The notes below the pieces were generated by a model. That model ran no database searches. It saw only the letters and a program-made list of their open reading frames with translations, and was not told where the DNA came from. Below are positions 1-10,000 of a stretch of DNA of 64,000 nt, piece after piece. Numbering within the stretch: position 1 is the first letter of the stretch; each line of letters begins with the position of its first letter. The translations under genes and the position numbers were made by a program. Source of the stretch: Rhodocytophaga aerolata (GTDB lineage: Bacteria > Bacteroidota > Bacteroidia > Cytophagales > 172606-1); the NCBI RefSeq assembly GCF_030503435.1, contig NZ_JAUKPO010000012.1, forward strand, positions 124,001 to 188,000, read 5' to 3'.

Positions 1-337
1 CGCCATATTTGGGTAATAACGCCGGGTGTATGTTCACTATTTTATCTGGAAAATGCCGGATGAGGTTTACCGGAATCAGCCATAAGAAACCTGCTAGCAC
101 CACCCAGGTAACCTGGTGTTTTTGCAGGATATGAATTACTTCGTCGGTTTCATAAAACTGGCTACGGGTAAAGGTAATAGCAGGTATATTAAATTGTTGA
201 GCAACAGTTAAAACCTTAGCTTGGCTGTTGTTACTTAATACTAAGGAAATACGAACACTAGGATGCTGAGCAAAATACTCCATTATTTTTTGTGCATTAG
301 ACCCGGTACCCGATGCGAAGATAGCTATATTGATCAC
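1..337 (-). CDS. purN: Phosphoribosylglycinamide formyltransferase, N-terminal part (runs off left edge)
   Basis: GAR transformylase of purine synthesis moves a formyl group from 10-formyl-THF onto GAR in the cytoplasm. The visible 112 residues begin V(M)INIAIFASGTGSNAQ, the phosphate-binding loop of the PurN family, and reach NIHPALLPKYG, the conserved segment holding the active-site Asn and His. The C-terminal part, including the catalytic Asp region, lies beyond the window. A GTG start at 335-337 is forced because the codon just upstream in frame is TAA. The gene is read towards the window edge, with about 80 bp between it and the UbiA gene. Identification rests on the two motifs and is firm; the partial length is a window effect, not a truncation. 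Confidence 0.93.
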   Translation of the reverse strand, partial: MINIAIFASGTGSNAQKIMEYFAQHPSVRISLVLSNNSQAKVLTVAQQFNIPAITFTRSQFYETDEVIHILQKHQVTWVVLAGFLWLIPVNLIRHFPDKIVNIHPALLPKYG

Positions 338-415
338 TTATTTTGTTGGTTTTAGTTGATAAGACTCACAGGGAGCAGGCGTATATTCTTCTCTATGCTA
401 TAGATTTTCATGTGA

Positions 416-1294
416 TTACACCAGTGCCATGCTGAGTATACCGCTTAGCATTATCAGTTTGCAGAACTTACTTAAATAGGAAAACTCCCTTTTGGTATCT
501 GCCCAAAATAATTTATAGGTGAGCCAGCCGACTGGCACTAAAATAAAAAAACAAAAGTACATAACTACCACATTTTGCAGATAGGCTGAGAGGGAAAATA
601 ATACAAGCAGGAAACAAAAAATCAGGATATATAACAATATTTTTGTCCGGCGTATGCCCCATATAATGGGCAACGTCTGGCAACCAAAGGTTGCATCTCC
701 CCTTACATCTTCCATGTCTTTAATAATCTCGCGGATTAGTGAGATGAAAAAAGCAAAGGCTGCAAACGTGTACACCAGAAACTCATTTCTCGGCTGGTAT
801 ATCCATACCACTAGCAGAGAGGCTGCTGTTAATAACGCAATAGTAAAATTTCCTGTAAACGGCTGCCTTTTTAACTGGTTCGAATAAAGCCACAGTAAAA
901 AGCCAGAAACAAAAGTAACTAGCCCTACCTTCCAGTCTACCATAAAGGCCAACAGAATGCCGGTTACATTCAGTAACAGGTGTGAGATCATCGCCCATCG
1001 GCGGCGCAGAATCCTCCCAACCACTACCCGTTTAGGTTTGTTAATGGTATCTATTTTTATGTCGTAATAGTCATTAATAATATAGCCGGCAGCCGCTACC
1101 AGTACAGTCGAAAGGGTCAGCATCAGAAACCGTACATCCATGAAATGACTTACCCAGGCATCTCTGGGCCCAACCAGGAAGATTCGGACAAAGTATTGAG
1201 TAAGGATGATAAATAGCAAATTAGGCCACCGGATAAGCCTTAGAAAGCCCATTAATAATATTCGCCTGATCCGTAATCTGCGGGATATGCCCAT
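416..1294 (-). CDS. UbiA family prenyltransferase (geranylgeranylglycerol-phosphate geranylgeranyltransferase-like)
   Basis: An integral membrane prenyltransferase that joins an isoprenyl diphosphate to an acceptor. Two aspartate-rich motifs that bind Mg-diphosphate are visible: NDYYDIKID at residues 74-82 and DMEDVRGD at 193-200. The rest is a series of hydrophobic segments, about eight or nine, as expected for a 290-residue UbiA fold. The acceptor cannot be told from sequence: Bacteroidota homologues of this length are often named after the archaeal-type geranylgeranylglycerol phosphate enzyme, and menaquinone or heme O roles are alternatives. Residue 15 (MGFLRLIRWPN) is a second plausible start, since family members often begin there. 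The gene stands between purN and an SDR read the other way. Confidence 0.88.
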   Translation of the reverse strand: MGISRRLRIRRILLMGFLRLIRWPNLLFIILTQYFVRIFLVGPRDAWVSHFMDVRFLMLTLSTVLVAAAGYIINDYYDIKIDTINKPKRVVVGRILRRRWAMISHLLLNVTGILLAFMVDWKVGLVTFVSGFLLWLYSNQLKRQPFTGNFTIALLTAASLLVVWIYQPRNEFLVYTFAAFAFFISLIREIIKDMEDVRGDATFGCQTLPIIWGIRRTKILLYILIFCFLLVLFSLSAYLQNVVVMYFCFFILVPVGWLTYKLFWADTKREFSYLSKFCKLIMLSGILSMALV

Positions 1295-1668
1295 ACATTG
1301 ATTTTGTACGAAGTTACTCGTCTTTTGCAGGAATTACAATGTGCAGGCATTTATTGATGCAGCTAACAACGGACGTTAGAAACGAAGATCTAAATCTGCA
1401 TTTGATTCAGAGAAAGATATATCTTTTAAAAGAAGTTTCCGTACAACCTGGATAGTACTTCCCTGCTAATAAACCAAGGAAAGTCTGTTTCAGCAGGCTG
1501 AAGAACTTATTTTTCAGTGGTATGCTAAAGGGGAGCCGTATTATCCTGCCAGTTAAAAGAGGTTGTAGGGTAAGTGAATTTACCAGCGAATGTATTAGTA
1601 GGCAGGAGACACTCTTCATCATCGTTTCTGTTTATATTCTTAATCAATTCTAATTATACTAATAACCT
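1295..1668. other. Intergenic stretch, no supported gene
   Basis: The 374 bp between the divergent UbiA and SDR genes must hold both promoters, but I find no clear TAnnTTTG element. A 71-codon minus-strand ORF at 1407-1622 has no recognisable domain and unconvincing composition, so I do not call it. Confidence 0.5.
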
Positions 1669-2469
1669 ATGCAAAAGTTAAAAGGTCAATCTGCATTAGT
1701 TACCGGTGCCAGTTCTGGTATCGGAAAAGCCATTGCCATAGAACTAGGGCGGGCAGGCGCTCAGGTAATCGTAAATTATCATAGCAGTGAAGACGGAGCA
1801 AAAGACACCGTAAAAGAGATTGAAGCGGCTGGAGGCAAAGCCATTGCTATTAAGGCAGATGTAAGCAAGGAAGATCAGGTGCAACGCATGTTCAAGCAGA
1901 TGTTTGAAGCCTTTGGCACGATTGATATTCTGATAAATAATTCAGGCTTGCAAAAAGATGCCCCTTTCCTGGAAATGTCTCTGGATGACTGGCAAAAAGT
2001 GATTGACATTAATCTTACCGGACAGTTCTTATGTGCGCGGGAAGCAGCCAGGGAATTTGTCAGAAGAGGGGTTGTGAAAGAACGCTCGGTAGCCGCAGGC
2101 AAAATCATTTGTATCAGTTCTGTACATGAAGTGATTCCCTGGGCCGGACACGTAAATTATGCTGCTTCTAAAGGAGGAATTATGTTATTTATGAAATCTA
2201 TAGCCCAGGAGTTGGCTCCTCTCAAAATCCGGGTAAACAGCATTGCGCCAGGTGCCATCAAAACACCTATAAATAATGAGGCATGGGAAACCAAAGAAGC
2301 AGAAAAAAAGCTGTTAGAACTTATACCGTATGGCCGGGTAGGCGAAACTTTAGATGTAGCTAAAGCCGCCGTATGGCTTGCCTCCGACGAGTCCGATTAT
2401 ATACATGGGGTTTCATTACTCATAGATGGAGGTATGGCTTTATATCCTGGCTTTGCAGATAATGGATAA
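1669..2469 (+). CDS. Short-chain dehydrogenase/reductase, glucose 1-dehydrogenase-like
   Basis: A classical SDR oxidoreductase using NAD(P), 266 residues, cytoplasmic. The Rossmann glycine motif TGASSGIG is at residues 12-19. The structural NNAG motif appears as NNSG at 90-93, a conservative change. The catalytic set is Asn115, Ser151 (ISSVHE), Tyr164 and Lys168 in YAASK. The fold ends with the usual IDGGMALYP segment. The pattern is closest to glucose 1-dehydrogenase-type SDRs such as those of Bacillus, but the substrate is not shown by sequence, and other sugar or alcohol dehydrogenases are possible. It faces a convergent SnoaL-like gene across a hairpin. Confidence 0.9.
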   Translation: MQKLKGQSALVTGASSGIGKAIAIELGRAGAQVIVNYHSSEDGAKDTVKEIEAAGGKAIAIKADVSKEDQVQRMFKQMFEAFGTIDILINNSGLQKDAPFLEMSLDDWQKVIDINLTGQFLCAREAAREFVRRGVVKERSVAAGKIICISSVHEVIPWAGHVNYAASKGGIMLFMKSIAQELAPLKIRVNSIAPGAIKTPINNEAWETKEAEKKLLELIPYGRVGETLDVAKAAVWLASDESDYIHGVSLLIDGGMALYPGFADNG

Positions 2470-2485
2470 CACTTCTGTTATTTTA

Positions 2486-2521
2486 CAGAAAAGGGATAGC
2501 AATACATCTACCCCTTTTCTG
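2486..2521. terminator. Hairpin between convergent genes
   Basis: Inverted repeat CAGAAAAGGG (2486-2495) and CCCTTTTCTG (2512-2521) with a 16-nt loop, between the ends of the SDR and the SnoaL-like gene. It lacks a clear T-run, so it is a probable bidirectional terminator only. Confidence 0.45.
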
Positions 2522-2538
2522 CACCTGCCCTGTTAGAC

Positions 2539-2928
2539 TCAATGGGCTGTTGCTGATACTGGCATAGCACCAATTTGCTGCATAAGTGCAACAGTATCCA
2601 CCTGCATCCAATGGTTAACGATTTTGTTGTTGGCTACCTCATAAATAATAATGCCTTCAAAATTTACCGGACGTTCTGTAGCAGGCACGCCAAACAAATC
2701 TCCTTTATGCTCGGCTTCTATCATGAAACGAACTGTTACTTTGTTTCCCTCTGCAATAATATCTTTAGGAAAAAACTGGTAGTTGGGTAAGCCTGCTTCA
2801 AAAATAATGATATGCCCCTTCAATACTGGATCGTTGACGTATTTATCGATGGTGGCTTCAGATTTTTCCTGGCATAGTGCCTGGATGTATTCTTTAATTA
2901 AATTCCGGCTTTGTTCAGTGGTCATCAT
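2539..2928 (-). CDS. SnoaL-like / NTF2-like protein
   Basis: A 129-residue cytoplasmic protein with the look of the SnoaL-like polyketide cyclase branch of the NTF2 fold: an N-terminal helical segment (LIKEYIQALCQEK), the core strands TVRFMIEAEHKGDLFG and the closing strands VNFEGIIIYEVANNKIVNHW with MQVDTVALMQQIG. In this family such proteins are mostly ester cyclases or ligand binders of unknown substrate. It lies just upstream of the broken AraC-type regulator in map order, on the same strand and transcribed after it with a 91-bp gap, so it may have been the regulator's target. Function beyond the fold is not supported. Confidence 0.8.
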   Translation of the reverse strand: MMTTEQSRNLIKEYIQALCQEKSEATIDKYVNDPVLKGHIIIFEAGLPNYQFFPKDIIAEGNKVTVRFMIEAEHKGDLFGVPATERPVNFEGIIIYEVANNKIVNHWMQVDTVALMQQIGAMPVSATAH

Positions 2929-3019
2929 AAGTTGGGTCTCCTCAGGTTAAGTTTGAAAACAATACAGAGCCTAAAATACATTCTTAAAATCTTTTTGTAT
3001 TGTAAAAAACGGACATTCG

Positions 3020-3829
3020 TCAGGCTCCTATTACCTGTGCTATCCGCTGCTGGTAATGCCTGTATTCTGTTGGACTTCTACCCGAAAAATCGCTGATATC
3101 ACGAATAAAATGTGCCTGATCATAATAGCCGCACGAATGCACTTTATCCATCCACGTACCAAAATCACCGGAAGATAAATTACTAACATAGTTGAACCGC
3201 TTGATGCGGGCACACATCTTCGGCGAAATTCCTACTTTTTCTGTAAAACGCCTGCGCAACTGTCTGGAGCTTATACACAGGTCGTCAGACAAATGACCAA
3301 TCGATAAAATACCTTTCTTATGAAGAATAGCTTCTACGGCATAATCTACTATATCTGGTTCCGGATCTATCTTATGAATCTTATCTAACATAAACTTTTA
3401 AAGTACTTGTATACGTGTATAGGTTGTTTGGCACTCCAATAGGCAGTTTTCCAGACTAGCAGCTTCTTCCTTTAAAATCAATTGTAAATCAACGCGCTGA
3501 TCTGTAAACTCTATCATTGGCATTTGTAGTACATAAGACAATCCTACCGGCCAGAATACCACTCCAATCATACCAATAGTTCCGCTTAGGCGCAACGTAT
3601 AGTTCCTTGTGAACTGACCGGCAACAAAGCAAGAAGGAATACGCTCCGATGTACCATCATTTTTTAACAGATACGGAGGGTCGCCATAATTAAATACCAT
3701 TCCGCCCAAACCATTCGGTGGAGAATTTATCTCTAGCGGTGAGACAAGTGGCTGTTTTTGCTCCCATACATAATAGCACATTATATAGGGCTGTAAAGCA
3801 ACTGAAGGTGAAATCTTATAATACTTCAT
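3020..3829 (-). pseudogene. AraC-family transcriptional regulator interrupted by one in-frame stop
   Basis: Two reading frames, 3398-3829 and 3020-3391, lie in the same frame and together give one AraC-type regulator of about 269 residues. The first has the N-terminal sensor domain common in Bacteroidota AraC proteins (KISPSVALQPYI, FVAGQFTRNYTL, GVVFWPVGL). The second has the DNA-binding domain with two helix-turn-helix units (LSIGHLSDDLCISSRQLRRRF and GYYDQAHFIRDISDFSGRSP, approximately). The only barrier is TAA at 3398-3400, in the linker reading RIQVL-stop-KFMLDKI, where a glutamine (CAA) would fit. No base is gained or lost. It is either a recent nonsense mutation, a base-calling error, or two separately started halves: an ATG sits two codons after the stop. 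Confidence 0.85.
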
Positions 3830-4023
3830 GGCTTAGTGCTTGGTGAGGCTAGGAATATACAGAGGATATCTGATATAATCAACTGATAAATAGGGCTTTT
3901 TAAACTTCAATCACTAAACTTTGTTCATTATCTTTGTTAGTAATCTGTGTTAGTTGCGTGCATAAATAAATAGAAATGCAACAGCAAATTTCAATAGGCT
4001 TATGTACAAGAAGGAAATATCTC

Positions 4024-4060
4024 AAAAAAGAAACCCGGATGCATACCCGGGTTTCTTTTA
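4024..4060 (-). terminator. Rho-independent terminator
   Basis: Stem AGAAACCCGG (4029-4038) with CCGGGTTTCT (4047-4056) and an 8-nt loop. A-run before and T-run after make it usable on both strands; it follows the minus-strand gene ending at 4101. Confidence 0.85.
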
Positions 4061-4100
4061 TCAGTAATCTTGCAGCAGGTATTTACCTGTAATACATACC

Positions 4101-4811
4101 TCAAGAAGCAAGACTATTATAGTACGTTATAATTAGTTGTACTGCTTGCTTATTTTTATGATTGTATTTGTTGGCGTTCATAAACTGCTCTACCTGCTGG
4201 GATTTTTCGCCAAATACAGCCATAAACTCACTTTTTTTAGCGGGAATCTCCCTTATAACACCTTCCGTTATCAGATATAATTTTTCCTTTTTTATAATTT
4301 TTGCATCTTTCTCTCCTACGTTCAAGGCTACATTATAATTAGGTTTACTTATCTCAGCTGTTGTATGTGAACCGAGTATAATACTACCTGGAACCAGTAT
4401 TTTAACAAACCCCTTCAAGGCTTTGCCCCCTTTGTAGTTCTGTATATTGCTATATAATATTTCTTCTGCATTTTGCTGTAGAACGAACTTGAATACTTCA
4501 TAGCCCGGAAGGACTTTTACTTTGTTTTCATGTTGTATCTCCAGCTGATTGTTTAGGATATCATATTTAATTGGCAATACCTCCGTCTTCTGCCCTCTGT
4601 TCAGATAGATAGTCCCATTACTCCATTGGTCATTTGTATAGGCGCTCCCTTTTAATTCAGGTGGCTTGCCCGGCAGTTGCCGCATATAGTTTCCCGGAAT
4701 AAAGCTATAATCCTGAAACTGCTCCTTGGTGAGTACATTAGTAGCTGACTGGCTGTAGGTTAAAGAAGAAAATAGTAACAGGAAAGAAAGGAGTAAAATA
4801 ATCTGTTTCAT
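4101..4811 (-). CDS. Exported protein of unknown function
   Basis: A 236-residue protein with a clear signal peptide (MKQIILLLSFLLLFSSLTYSQ, cleavage near residue 21) and no Cys lipobox, so it is predicted periplasmic or surface-exposed. I do not recognise a named family. The central part (GTIYLNRGQKTEVLPIKYD, then LNNQLEIQHENKV) resembles a type of Bacteroidota exported protein in which short beta-strands precede a KKEKLYLITEG segment. The C-terminus is helical and lysine-rich, with no type IX sorting domain. It is monocistronic, bounded by hairpins on both sides. Confidence 0.75.
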   Translation of the reverse strand: MKQIILLLSFLLLFSSLTYSQSATNVLTKEQFQDYSFIPGNYMRQLPGKPPELKGSAYTNDQWSNGTIYLNRGQKTEVLPIKYDILNNQLEIQHENKVKVLPGYEVFKFVLQQNAEEILYSNIQNYKGGKALKGFVKILVPGSIILGSHTTAEISKPNYNVALNVGEKDAKIIKKEKLYLITEGVIREIPAKKSEFMAVFGEKSQQVEQFMNANKYNHKNKQAVQLIITYYNSLAS

Positions 4812-4852
4812 AGACTAAAATTTACATAAAGTTCTTGTAGTTTCCTCAAACA

Positions 4853-4884
4853 AAAAAGCAGAGAAAAGTATTTCTCTGCTTTTT
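4853..4884 (-). terminator. Terminator of SusCD operon 1
   Basis: A 14-bp perfect stem, AAAAAGCAGAGAAA (4853-4866) and its complement (4871-4884), with a 4-nt loop and T-runs on both strands. It sits 24 bp after the end of the last gene of the operon. Confidence 0.88.
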
Positions 4885-4907
4885 ACTATCTATCCATAAA
4901 AAGACTG

Positions 4908-5420
4908 TTATGGTCTTATTCTAACCCGTACCTGCTGTGTAACAATTTGAGTGTCGTCATCCAAAGTAACTAAGAAGATAAAGGCAAGTTCTCTAAACCC
5001 TGGAGCCGCTACAGTAGTAGTTGGAACAGTCGGGCGCTTCGTCTTAAATTCATCAAGCGTAGTAGTAAACGTAGCGGTGGTTCCACTTCCTGCAATAGGG
5101 GCTTCAGTGTAACTGGCACTATTTAACGTTCCGGCATTAATGGCTGTAGCACCTGCGCCTACTTTGGTAATCTCTCTTATGGTACGGCCACTGTTTTCTG
5201 GAATAGCCAATGTAAAGGTAATAGGTTCCCCTGCGTTAAGAGCTGCCAGAGATTTGTCTATATAGGGATTAAAGCCGAAAGTAGTAGCACCCGGAAATGT
5301 TACAGGCACCGCCGGCCTGTTATCTCTTACCAAGTCACTAAATTCATCATCTTCTTTACAAGAAAAAGCAACTATAGCCATTACCAGGAGCAGAAGCAAT
5401 CTATTTATTATATTTTTCAT
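4908..5420 (-). CDS. Small lipoprotein of SusCD operon 1
   Basis: A 170-residue lipoprotein, start chosen at MKNIINRLLLLLVM because it gives a normal signal peptide ending in the lipobox AFSC; an upstream ATG at 5447 would add nine residues. After the anchor comes an acidic linker (KEDDEF) and a beta-rich, Thr/Ala-rich region of about 130 residues with a possible Ig-like or DUF fold (GEPITFTLAIPENSG, ELAFIFLVTLDDDTQ). I cannot name the family. It is the third gene after SusC and SusD with only a 31-bp gap, so it probably works at the cell surface as an accessory ligand-binding lipoprotein of that transporter (inference). Confidence 0.75.
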   Translation of the reverse strand: MKNIINRLLLLLVMAIVAFSCKEDDEFSDLVRDNRPAVPVTFPGATTFGFNPYIDKSLAALNAGEPITFTLAIPENSGRTIREITKVGAGATAINAGTLNSASYTEAPIAGSGTTATFTTTLDEFKTKRPTVPTTTVAAPGFRELAFIFLVTLDDDTQIVTQQVRVRIRP

Positions 5421-5451
5421 AAGAATACGTTCGTTAAAGTTAATCAAAAAG

Positions 5452-6939
5452 TTAGTCTACATCCCACCACAACTTCTCATTAGACAATGGGCCTGGATTT
5501 GGGAAGTTAGGATTTCTAGATAGTTCCTGCTCTATATATTGAGCCCGCACAGGTCTGGTTCCATCTATTCCTACCGCATTTTGAGATGGAGCAAGCACCG
5601 GATACCCTGTTCTTCTCCAATCATTCCATGCTTCCAGGCCATTACCAAACCAAGCAATCCATTTTTGAGTCATAATTTGTTCCAGCTGTTGCTCTGTAGA
5701 GCCAGAAAGTGTAGCAATCGCTGGATTAGCATCCAGATAGGCTGTTATTTCTGCAGATGTTAATCCTGCCAACTCCATAGAAGCTGTAATAGCTTCTGTA
5801 TAATATTCTTGGGCAGTTTGTGTTGTGGCAACTCCTGGCAAGGTTAAAGCAGCTTCTGCCAATATAAATGCACGCTGAAAATTAGTTACCAGGCGCACAG
5901 GACCTTCGCCATTAACACCAGTAACATACGAATTGTATCTACTCCAGTTTGCTACAGGCTGAGGTAATGTTCCTCTAAAGCCGTTATCTACGGTTACATA
6001 ATCAGCTCCTGGTTTAGTAACGAATATCGGTAGTCTTGGGTCGTTAAGTGATTCTAAAACATCTACAAATCTGGTACTCACAATCAACTCATCTTTGAAA
6101 CTGCTCACATTCGTATAGGTATGAATGGGACTCTGGCTACCCACACTCGCGCCAAATCTCACATTCAGATCTTCTGTGTTAGACGCAATATAACTTTCAG
6201 GACCTTTAGCTAATACTTCATTAATAACACTAGCAGCTAAGGCAGGTTCTCTACGGCTGATTTGCATAGCAAATTTCAATAGAAGTGTATTACCGGCTTT
6301 TTTCCACTTTTCTATGTCTCCTTCATATACGAGATCATCGCTACCAGGAGTAAAGGTACTAGCTTCTTCCAGGTCTGCTAACCCTTCTCTTACTAGGTCG
6401 AATAAACTCTGAATACCTAAAGCTGAGTTGCCTTTGTATATATCTTCTTGTGAATCTATTCTTGGCTGTAAGAACTCGGTACCTTTTAAAGCTTCAGAAT
6501 AAGGCACATCTCCCCATACATCGGTTGCAATGCTAAAAGTGTAGGCTTTCATAATTTTGGCTATACCTACATAGGCATTGGCACCTCTTTCTTCACCATC
6601 TTCAATTAATTTCTGGTAATTTACTAAAGCACCACCGTAAATTTCAAACCGCCACTGGTTTCCGAAAACACCTCCATCTATATTGTAGATGTCGTAGGCT
6701 GCGGGGCTACCTGCGGCTCCCGCCAAATGGGTTACTGTAACGGCAGCAAATCTGTTAAGCTCATTTGCATTGGCAAAAGCTGTACCTGCTAAAGCACTTG
6801 GTAACAATACTGGAGGCGTAACAGCAAGTGGGTTATTAGGCGTATCATTTACGTCTAAATAATCTTCGCACGCGCTTACTCCCAATAACAAGGGAATAAG
6901 TAAATAGTAGGCGTATTTATATATATTAGTTCTTTTCAT
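5452..6939 (-). CDS. SusD/RagB family surface lipoprotein (SusD-like_2 type), pair 1
   Basis: A 495-residue substrate-capturing lid lipoprotein that pairs with SusC. The signal peptide ends in LLLGVSAC, giving lipid attachment at the Cys. The next residues EDYLDVNDTPNNP are the usual SusD N-terminal signature. The helical TPR-like scaffold continues to the C-terminal pattern QKWIAWFGNGLEAWNDWRRTGYP, typical of the SusD-like_2 branch. The gene follows SusC after 123 bp. The substrate cannot be read: there are no glycoside hydrolases, peptidases or sugar kinases in this operon. Confidence 0.93.
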   Translation of the reverse strand: MKRTNIYKYAYYLLIPLLLGVSACEDYLDVNDTPNNPLAVTPPVLLPSALAGTAFANANELNRFAAVTVTHLAGAAGSPAAYDIYNIDGGVFGNQWRFEIYGGALVNYQKLIEDGEERGANAYVGIAKIMKAYTFSIATDVWGDVPYSEALKGTEFLQPRIDSQEDIYKGNSALGIQSLFDLVREGLADLEEASTFTPGSDDLVYEGDIEKWKKAGNTLLLKFAMQISRREPALAASVINEVLAKGPESYIASNTEDLNVRFGASVGSQSPIHTYTNVSSFKDELIVSTRFVDVLESLNDPRLPIFVTKPGADYVTVDNGFRGTLPQPVANWSRYNSYVTGVNGEGPVRLVTNFQRAFILAEAALTLPGVATTQTAQEYYTEAITASMELAGLTSAEITAYLDANPAIATLSGSTEQQLEQIMTQKWIAWFGNGLEAWNDWRRTGYPVLAPSQNAVGIDGTRPVRAQYIEQELSRNPNFPNPGPLSNEKLWWDVD

Positions 6940-7062
6940 TTGAGTTAAATTTTATGATTCTATGAATCTGTAAATCTGCCAATAGCTTAAATCGAGGCTA
7001 GTATACTATTTTATAACCCTATCAATCGGGCTGTTATTAGCAGGAACTGTTGTTACAGGAAA

Positions 7063-10000
7063 TTATAGAGTAAACCTTATATTAAAGCCATAATTCCTGG
7101 TGTTAGGAGCCCCATTTAAATCCATGCCCTGGATGTTACCGGCTCCTTGTGTATTAACTTCTGGATCGCCAATGAAATTAGGTGCAAAGAAATACAGGTT
7201 ACGTCCGCTTACCCCGAAGGTAACTGAGCCAAAAGGAGTTTTGCTTAATAAACCTGAAGGAAGTGAATAATTAAGGGCCAGTTCTCTTAACCGGTATACT
7301 GTTGCATCGAAAACAGCCGCCTCGGAGGCCAATCCACCTAAACCAGCCCAGTAAGACTGAGCACTGATTTGAATGTTGTTTGGACGATAAGTACCATCGC
7401 CATTATCGATTACCCCTGGTAAAATTCTAGGCTGATCTCTATCTATAGCTGTTACAGCCAAGCTACCATTGCCACGGAGATCAACTGCACCAAAGGAATA
7501 AAGGTCTCCGCCTTGGCGGGTGTCTACCAATACAGAGAGCGAAAAACCTTTGTAATTAAATGTATTGGTCAAACCAGCTGTCCAATCAGGATTAGGATTA
7601 GCAATTACTTCACCAGCAATGCCGGGTACAAACAACCCATTGGTTGGGTTAATTAAATATTCACCGGCATCATTACGGGCATTGGCAGTACCAACAATTA
7701 CTCCATAAGGTTGTCCTTCGACAATAGAAGGAGCTATACCAATAAATAGATCACCATCAATATTTGACTGTGTAACGCCAGGTGCAATAGACACCACTTT
7801 ATTCCTGATACGTGTAAAGTTCAGGTTGATATCCCAGGAGAACGCACTGGTTTTGATAGGTGAAGTAGTTAATACTGCTTCCCAGCCTTTATTTTCCAAC
7901 TCTCCTACGTTTGTAGTTCTGGTATCGTATCCGGTAGTATTTGGTACAGCTACATCGAATATTTGGTTTGTACTCTTAGACTCAAAATAGGTCACATCCA
8001 GGCCAAATCTGTTCTGAAATAACCCAAGATTTGCCCCAAATTCATAAGATGTAACAAACTCTGGAGTCAGTTCATTGCTACCAATCCGGCTGCCAATCTG
8101 AAAACCTGGGATACTGGCACTACCTACACTCATAGGGAAAGTTATACTTGCCAGATTGTTTCCATAGGTAGCTGGCACATATACGGTGTTTAACAGATAC
8201 GGATCTGCATCCCTACCTACCCTAGCGATACTGGCTCTTACTTTTGCATACGACAGTATATTAGATTCTACATTAAACGCATCAGTAGGAACAAAGCTAA
8301 TAGCAGCTGCAGGATAAAAATAGGCATTATTTGCTTTTGGTAAGGTAGAAGACTGGTCTACTCTTCCAGATAATTCCAGGAAAGCAAAGTTGTTATAATC
8401 AAATGATACCTGTCCATAATATCCAACAAGTCTTCTCAGTGAAGACTCCTCTGCACTACTAGTAAACACAGATGCATTAGAAACGTTTGTGAACTGAGGA
8501 ATTGTTAATGATTCCCCTACTACGCTACTATTCTGAAATCTTCTTTGGTTTAGGTTATGACCCAATAAAGCGTTGGCATTGAAGTTTTCAAAAAATAAGT
8601 TATCCTTTTTAAAGGTAAGAATAATGTCCTGGTTCAGTTCTTGGCGGAAGAAGTTATCCTCAACAAGTTGACCTAGTGGGGCTCTTGCTGAACCAATCTG
8701 CAAAGTCAGTTTCCGTCTGTCGGAGTATACGTCGGCAGTAGCTCTGTAGGTAACACTAAACCAATCAGTTATGTCATATCCTAAACTAAAATTGCCAAAT
8801 ACACGGTCTACCTGACCATCAAGCACTTCATTTTCCGTACTCCAAAGCGGGTGATTTTGGGTAGTTAAAAAATAAATACTTCTTCCCTGTTCATTTGTAT
8901 ATGGCCTGCCTGTTAAATCATAACTTCTCGGGATACGTGTTAGCTGGCCAAAGGCACTACCTCCGTTACCCATAGGCGTACCACTCTGCCCGGTATTTAC
9001 ATAGGAGATCTGAGTTCCTACTTTCAAACCATTGTTCAACTTAGTATTGCCTCCGATCTGTACGTTGTGCCTGTTAAACTTTGTGCCTGGAATAACACCG
9101 TTTTGTAGTGTACTTCCTAAAGACAATGCAAAGTTTTTATCAGCATCGCCGGAAGCTATGTTTACAGAGTTTTGTAGGATACGGCCAGTATCAAAGAAAT
9201 CTCTAACATTATTAGGATAAGCCTGATAAGGTACTTCTTCTCCTTGTAGATTTATTACGGTTGCATACCCAGGTGTACCGAAAGCAGGTCCCCATGAGTT
9301 GGTGGAGTTATTTACATAATCGTTGTTTGCTCCCTGGCCATACTGGTTCTGATATCTTGGCAAACCATATACATTCTGGAAGTTTACGGAAGAGTTTACA
9401 GTAACTTCTGTTTTGTTGTTCAGATTCTTGCCAGATTTGGTAGTAATAACGATGGCACCGGCAGAAGCTCTTGATCCGTAAAGAACGGCAGCTGCCGGAC
9501 CTTTCAAAATATTAATTGATTCAATATTTTCAGGGTTGATATCAGCCAGGCGGTTGGAAGGCTGCGAGCCAAACAAGGTGTTCTGGGTATTGTTCAGGTC
9601 GTTGCTGAAAATAATACCATCTACCACAATCAGAGGCTGGTTGCTTCCATTGAAGGAGGTAATACCCCGGATATTAATATTAGTAGAAGCACCGGGTGCA
9701 CCGCTAGCTCCCAAAATGTTAACCCCAGCTACTTTTCCCTGCAGGCTGTTTAGTAAATTAGGTTCAGAGCGCTGTGCCAGTTTGTCGCCATTTACCGATT
9801 GTACCGCATAACCTAATGACCGTTGATCGCGTTCAATCCCCTGGGCAGTTACAACAATCTCTGTCAGCTCTGTTACGTCAGATCCCATTTGCACATTTAC
9901 TGTACTTCTGTTAGCTATAGCTACTTCTTGTGTGGTAAGACCTATAAAGCTAAATACCAGCGTAGCATCACCAGCAGCGGATATACTGTAAGTTCCGTCA

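Noticed and set aside
1407-1622. 71-codon minus-strand ORF before the SDR gene
   Set aside because: No domain or leader, composition not protein-like, lies in a divergent promoter region.
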